From: a virus
DNA length: 64,000 nucleotides
Reading direction: 5' to 3' (one strand)
IMG/VR virus record: IMGVR_UViG_3300034122_002202
Span: 1-64,000 of that record
Of the stretch, positions 60,101-64,000 are shown piece after piece. How positions within the stretch are numbered: the first letter of the stretch is position 1; every line of letters starts with the position of its first letter. The notes beneath the pieces are model-generated. The model saw only the letters and a list, made by a program, of their open reading frames with translations. It was not told the origin of the DNA and searched no databases. Position numbers and translations under genes: made by a program.

Positions 60101-63100
60101 GGCAAAACTTTATAAAAGTGAAGCTCATGGAACACTTGCTGATTCAATGCAAAAAGGTTCTGAGATACCAACAGCAGGAGTATTGGGTGGTAGACATAAA
60201 GATATAGAAATTGATGTTCTTAAAAGAATGATGCAAGATGCTTATGGAGATAATCCAGAAGTTCTAGCTGAAAAAATGTCTCTTTTAAATCCAAGTGATT
60301 CATCTAATAGGGTTAATTTTGGTGCTCTTTTTGCAGACTCAAAAGAAACTAAAAGATATGCTTTTGGTGGAAATGTAGGCAGACAAATGTTTGCTGATGG
60401 CGATAAGGCTACTGCAAAGCCACAAAGCTTTGAAGAATTTTCTAAAGGATTAAACCCAAAACAATTGGCAGATTTTAAAGAAAAAATAAAATCAGCTAAA
60501 CAAATAATAGTAAATGCAAGAACATCTGGATCAATGAAATTAAAGTCTGTTGGATTTAATTTTCTTGGTACAAAATTTAATATGATACCAAATAAAGATC
60601 TTGCAGACAAAGGAAGTGCAAAATCAAAAGATGGAAAACCAACATATGACTTAAAAGGAGTTAAATCTTTAGATGAGCTTCTTTCTAAAATACCACCAAA
60701 TTATTCAGAAGAACTAAGAGCAAAAATTGGTAGAGCACAAGATAAGTTTCTAGGAACAAAAAATATTAAAGACCTTAAGTTTGCTTATGATTTTGGCGAT
60801 AAGCGTGGCCCATTAAATATACAGCTAGAAAAAGATGTGATAAAATTTGGAAGTATTGCTTCATTTCCTTGGAAACCAAAAACAAGAAAAGAAAAACGCA
60901 CTGAAGAATTAAGAATAGCCACAGAAAGAAACGCTAGAAAAAAAGCTGAGAATATAGATAAATCAAGACAAAAATCAGAAACGGCATCAGGATTAAGTTC
61001 TTTAATTTCATCAATAGATGAAGAAAATCAACAAAATAAATTTTACGGAATCGCTAGAGATACAAAAGTATTTGAGGGTTCAGATCAATATAAAGAGTTA
61101 CAAAAAAAATTAGCTTTAGATAGACAGCGAAGAGAAGGAAGAGGACTGCCTAATTCAACAGAAAGCGTAGAGCCAGAAAATCTAATTGGAATAAATGAAA
61201 ACTATAAAGCAATTCAACCTATTAGTGGAACATCGCCACAAGCACAAAAATTAAGAATGCAAATGGAAGAAAGGGAATTTCAAGGCCCAATTATTGGAAT
61301 AGCAAAAAACCAAAAAACTAAAAAAGAACCAAGAGTTAAAAAAACAGAAAGTGAAAGATATAAATTAGCAAGAACACAATCTGCACCAAGACAAGAAAAA
61401 ACCTTATTTGATGAAAGCGAACTTTCTAAAATAGGTACATATCAAACACAAGAACAGAAGTTTAAAGACAATGCTGATAAGATAAAGAGATTTAGGGATG
61501 CAGCAAGTGAAAGTGCTAGAGTTAAATTTAACTTAAATCCAAGACAACAAAGAAGAGCAATAGCTAATGAAAATTTGGCAGATAACTTAATGAGTTTAAG
61601 GTCTAAGGGAACTGGAAAGCCAATCGTATCACAGGCACAAGCAGTAGCACCAGCACCAGCACCAGCATCAATTGCTGCACAAGCAACAAATAGAAATTCT
61701 GCTGTTGAAAGTGTAATTCTTAAGGCTTTAGCTGGTAAACAAAGTGAATTCTGGAAAACACTTAGGGAAAAAGTAGGTGATAACGAATCTATTAATAAAG
61801 CACTTGCAAGCTTACAAGATCAAGGAAAAGTAGTAGGAGATCCAAACAAAATTGGTTTCTACTTACTTGCAGAAAAAAATAAAGTAGCTAAAACTCGAAA
61901 AACAAAGCCAGTTGTTTCAGAGCCAATAACAACTACTTCAACTAGAGCACCATCACCACAAATTCCAGAAGATTCCTATAATCCCTATGGTAAACCAAAA
62001 AAACCAAGGGCGAAAAAAAATACTGCCAGTTCTGCACAACAAAGCAATTTTTATAATGCACAAGAATCTGAATATCAAAAACTATTAGATAGCATTAATG
62101 CTCAGTCCAGATCTAAAAAAGTAAGTCGTTTTGCATCTGGTGGATTAGTACCAGGAACTGGCAATTCTGACACTGTTCCTATGGATTTGCCCGAAGGCTC
62201 TTTTGTAATTAGAAAGTCTTCAGTTAATAAGATAGGGGCAGATAATTTAGCAAAAGCCTCAAGATTCGCCAATGGTGGTATTGTTCCTGCGTTACTAACT
62301 CCTGGTGAATATGTATATAGTCCAGAAGAAGCAAGTAAAATTGGATCTTCAAAATTACATGCAATGAATAAGTTTGCCAAATTTGCTAGGGGTGGACCTA
62401 TTGGTCTTGGAAGAAGCGGTAAGTTTGATCCAAATAATCCAGATGATATTAAAAAATTAAAAGAAACTCTTGAAGAACAATTAAGGTATGAAGACCCAAA
62501 CAAAGATGAAAATACTGTACAAATAGAAGTTAAACAAAATACAGATGAAATACAAAGAAGAGCACAGCAATATACATCAGATGAAAATGCAAGACAACAA
62601 GCAGAAACAACTGTTAATAGTAGAAATGCATTGGTTGCTAGACAAAGAGGAAGGGTTGGTGCTTCACAACAAAATGTTAATGCTGCAAGATCAAATGTTC
62701 AATCTGCTACTACAGCAAGAGACTCATATATTGATGAGGCAAACACACAAAGAGGATTAGTTGCATCTAATCGACAAGAAGCCACAAGACAGCAAGCAAG
62801 AATAACATCTTTAACTGCTAGGGGTGCATCAGCAACTGACCCTAGATTGATTGCTGCTAATGCTGCTTTGATAGCAGCTACTACTGCGGAAGCAACTGCT
62901 AGAAATTTACAAGCTAGAGCAACAAGGAACGCAATTTCTGCTAACAATCAAGTTGTTGCTAATACAAACACACTTAATGGATTATTAGTTACGCATGGAC
63001 AAGAAGTAAGGAATTTAACTAGAGCCGAAAATGCAGCAACAACCGCAGTACAAGGTCTTGAGGCAGCAACACTAAAGGCTGAAGGATCAGCACAACTATT

Positions 63101-64000
63101 AGATGAATATCAACAAGATGCAGCAGGAAAAGTTTTGCTTGCTGGAAAAGTAATTGGAGAAACAAAGCCACTTTCTGGTCGTGGCTCAATGGAAAATATA
63201 TTAAAAAGAAAAGAAGCAGATTACGAAAAACAAACAGGTAGAAAAGCAGGAAAAAACGAAAGAGAAACATTAAAAGGTGATGCACTTTCTGAATATAGAA
63301 CGGCATCAGAAAAACAACTTAGAGCAAAAGCAGTACAAAGTGGTAAACCAATAAGCGAATTAAATCTTCAAGCTACTGCTGATCAATACACTAGGGAATT
63401 TTCTGAAGGAAAAAGAAAAGCTAATTATAATAAACAAGGAGAAATTATTGGAGATAGATCTTTAGCTGGAGATCTTACTGGTAATGCAAGAAGAGGAAAA
63501 ACAAATACTGATTATACTGCCGAAGGCGATTTAACTTCTAAAGGTAAAGTAAAAGACTTTGCTTCTAGAGCAATTTTTGGTGCAAAAAGAACTGACTTTG
63601 AAGCTGGATCAGAAGGGGATCAACAGTTTAAAGAATCAAGAGGAAGTACTTTAGCTAACAGACTAACTACTGCTGCCGTTGGAGCTAGTTTTTTAAGTGA
63701 AAGAATTAAGTCTTCTGGTGGAACAGTAGCGGGAATAGTTTCTAAGGGCGAAGGAGATACTGTAAAAGTAGATGAAGGTGCAGCTTCTAGTTTTAAATCA
63801 GCACAAGCTTTTGGTGCAGCACTAAGTTCAGCAAGTACATATGCTGCTGTTGCTGGTCAATCATTAGCTAAATATGGTCTAGTTGTTGCTGGTGTAGGTG
63901 CTGGATTAGCTGGAATAGTTGGTGCATTTGAAGGCTATCATAATGGAATAAAACAAGCAGAAGCAGAAATAAGAGAAGCAAAGATTGCTCAAGCATTAAA
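57120..64000 (+). CDS. Tape measure protein, 3' truncated by window
   Basis: The frame stays open to the window end (at least 2293 codons). The N-terminal 300 residues fit the phage tail minor/tape measure family (helical, DREMIRLRQVSSDTVQDVAA and SAESIGTGLRTIFTRIQR). GG-x-VPG-x-G-x-x-D-x-VP ... PGE-x-V units are at residues about 472, 1674 and 1719. Residues about 765-970 carry two metallopeptidase-like segments: EEVTH (775-779, first His replaced) and HELGAH (922-927), with E967 as possible third ligand. The end region is hydrophobic (VVAGVGAGLAGIVGAFEG). The protein sets tail length and is ejected with DNA. GAGG site. Confidence 0.9.
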   Translation, partial: MAFNLTAQLNIALNSASLRNASSQINSALNTNTQIKLGIDRNSSSGLGQIKSQISEATDSMENFGRQAGFAAKRFAAFAVTAGSIIAFTNTMKEAVSAAVDFDREMIRLRQVSSDTVQDVAAVGDQVTNLSKNLGVSSKDLIGVAVVLKQANLTLSETKDALEAMAQAALAPNFDNLKDTTEGAIAIMKQFKVEAKDLGAALGSVNAVAGEFAVEASDIIEAIRKTGGAFKAAGGQLNELIALFTSVRQTTRESAESIGTGLRTIFTRIQRNDTANALKEVGINLRYTAEEARALGDVGLEQQFVGPYEAVKRLSAGLSELRSTDPRFSAIVEQLGGYRQISKVIPLIQEFATAQKALGIAQAGSVSLAVNAGQAQDALAVKLQKLKESFFEVGRSIVNSPGFRSLADTFIGAATSVLSLINSLKGLLPLFTALAAVKIGQGLGSFATGFVKGAGADTSSIKKTGSARKADGGFLRMQKGGIVPGSGTGDKVPALLEPGELVVPRNQVVRQKYNQENMPGNAGEVKSATIKGRQRLKNKEGQNLFSTLDLPQNTRKISVSEWLSKKIPGSENIDVDDEKQVSEYLAKKKKNKSNKAKKETHFTHGDLGYTYEIKDASGQTTQTKHYSNIGIDLPSNWNLDWNKQPNHIFVKGKTLQNYIQKRNVFKTFQGKGSTSSLYTTKDLKEFFSKKENIKNAKSILINSINADQKYDIDPQVSNSLEPAFANINNLINKFHDKEEGNQNFGITAFSKNKKIIRVPKNTGGSVNRQRFMEGEEVTHRKAFLDNSFNPGMKLKSALQDTPRIIFKRQPKEYEKFPNMDHTSPHFEQFSEMFVGSRKASQFKRAVEYQRLYQEALKNNDVESANKYDKLNKLPANMRLLAAAKALPSAQEKARTNSFEDGNFDYEKNLLVNYSGKKTTTRHELGAHAAAYGASKEGSPLANSLFGSIGRRMGAYGKGSGETTLISEMQAHTIQSAKQKDKINSLKEFISSEKMAKLYKSEAHGTLADSMQKGSEIPTAGVLGGRHKDIEIDVLKRMMQDAYGDNPEVLAEKMSLLNPSDSSNRVNFGALFADSKETKRYAFGGNVGRQMFADGDKATAKPQSFEEFSKGLNPKQLADFKEKIKSAKQIIVNARTSGSMKLKSVGFNFLGTKFNMIPNKDLADKGSAKSKDGKPTYDLKGVKSLDELLSKIPPNYSEELRAKIGRAQDKFLGTKNIKDLKFAYDFGDKRGPLNIQLEKDVIKFGSIASFPWKPKTRKEKRTEELRIATERNARKKAENIDKSRQKSETASGLSSLISSIDEENQQNKFYGIARDTKVFEGSDQYKELQKKLALDRQRREGRGLPNSTESVEPENLIGINENYKAIQPISGTSPQAQKLRMQMEEREFQGPIIGIAKNQKTKKEPRVKKTESERYKLARTQSAPRQEKTLFDESELSKIGTYQTQEQKFKDNADKIKRFRDAASESARVKFNLNPRQQRRAIANENLADNLMSLRSKGTGKPIVSQAQAVAPAPAPASIAAQATNRNSAVESVILKALAGKQSEFWKTLREKVGDNESINKALASLQDQGKVVGDPNKIGFYLLAEKNKVAKTRKTKPVVSEPITTTSTRAPSPQIPEDSYNPYGKPKKPRAKKNTASSAQQSNFYNAQESEYQKLLDSINAQSRSKKVSRFASGGLVPGTGNSDTVPMDLPEGSFVIRKSSVNKIGADNLAKASRFANGGIVPALLTPGEYVYSPEEASKIGSSKLHAMNKFAKFARGGPIGLGRSGKFDPNNPDDIKKLKETLEEQLRYEDPNKDENTVQIEVKQNTDEIQRRAQQYTSDENARQQAETTVNSRNALVARQRGRVGASQQNVNAARSNVQSATTARDSYIDEANTQRGLVASNRQEATRQQARITSLTARGASATDPRLIAANAALIAATTAEATARNLQARATRNAISANNQVVANTNTLNGLLVTHGQEVRNLTRAENAATTAVQGLEAATLKAEGSAQLLDEYQQDAAGKVLLAGKVIGETKPLSGRGSMENILKRKEADYEKQTGRKAGKNERETLKGDALSEYRTASEKQLRAKAVQSGKPISELNLQATADQYTREFSEGKRKANYNKQGEIIGDRSLAGDLTGNARRGKTNTDYTAEGDLTSKGKVKDFASRAIFGAKRTDFEAGSEGDQQFKESRGSTLANRLTTAAVGASFLSERIKSSGGTVAGIVSKGEGDTVKVDEGAASSFKSAQAFGAALSSASTYAAVAGQSLAKYGLVVAGVGAGLAGIVGAFEGYHNGIKQAEAEIREAKIAQAL

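Overview
The window is 64 kb of AT-rich DNA from a tailed double-stranded DNA phage (Caudoviricetes). The evidence is a contiguous packaging, head and tail module (terminase with Walker motifs, portal, prohead protease/scaffold, capsid protein, tail tube candidate, tape measure with its 3' end cut off by the window). Genes use the standard code and mostly strong AAGGAG-type ribosome binding sites, so the host is a bacterium with ordinary Shine-Dalgarno initiation. No tail sheath is visible, which fits a siphovirus-like tail, but the tail module is incomplete here. The host cannot be named from the sequence.

Left arm (1-16.3 kb, all minus strand): about 45 very small genes, mostly unrecognised, plus one tRNA(CAT), a DUF932-like protein and a probable GP88-like protein. 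Its striking feature is regulatory. A promoter-like element (minus strand TTGAAT, 18-bp spacer, AATAAT-type box preceded by ACG) occurs 23 times, always on the minus strand and always with exactly the same spacing. Seven of these copies have one further conserved site about 18-21 or 28-30 bp upstream of the -35 box, i.e. two classes one helical turn apart. Two families of GC-rich hairpin elements (called A and B here) lie between the promoters. Three intergenic regions repeat the whole order A, site, promoter, B, site, promoter, gene.

Centre (15.7-17.4 kb): two divergent sigma-70-like proteins flank a roughly 340-bp control region with ATGGCA repeats and a long GC-rich inverted repeat. One reads left, the other heads the right arm. 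They are natural candidates for the switch between the arms.

Right arm (16.6-64 kb, all plus strand): sigma-like protein, possible small terminase, GDP-mannose 4,6-dehydratase, ERCC4-type nuclease, large terminase, portal, possible glycosyltransferase, protease/scaffold, candidate decoration protein and major capsid protein with a terminator. Next comes about 20 kb of elaborate surface or fibre proteins: two collagen-like proteins built of proline-free G-x-Q triplets, three tandem tail-collar proteins, a trypsin-like protease with a Pro/Thr stalk, and two Cys-rich proteins with (Pro-Ser/Thr)n stalks. Then follow connector-type proteins, a GT2-like glycosyltransferase, a tail-tube candidate and the tape measure, which carries an HExxH metallopeptidase-like motif. 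The sugar-nucleotide enzyme and two glycosyltransferase-like genes lie among Ser/Thr/Pro-rich stalk proteins, which suggests (inference) a glycosylated, fibre-covered virion.
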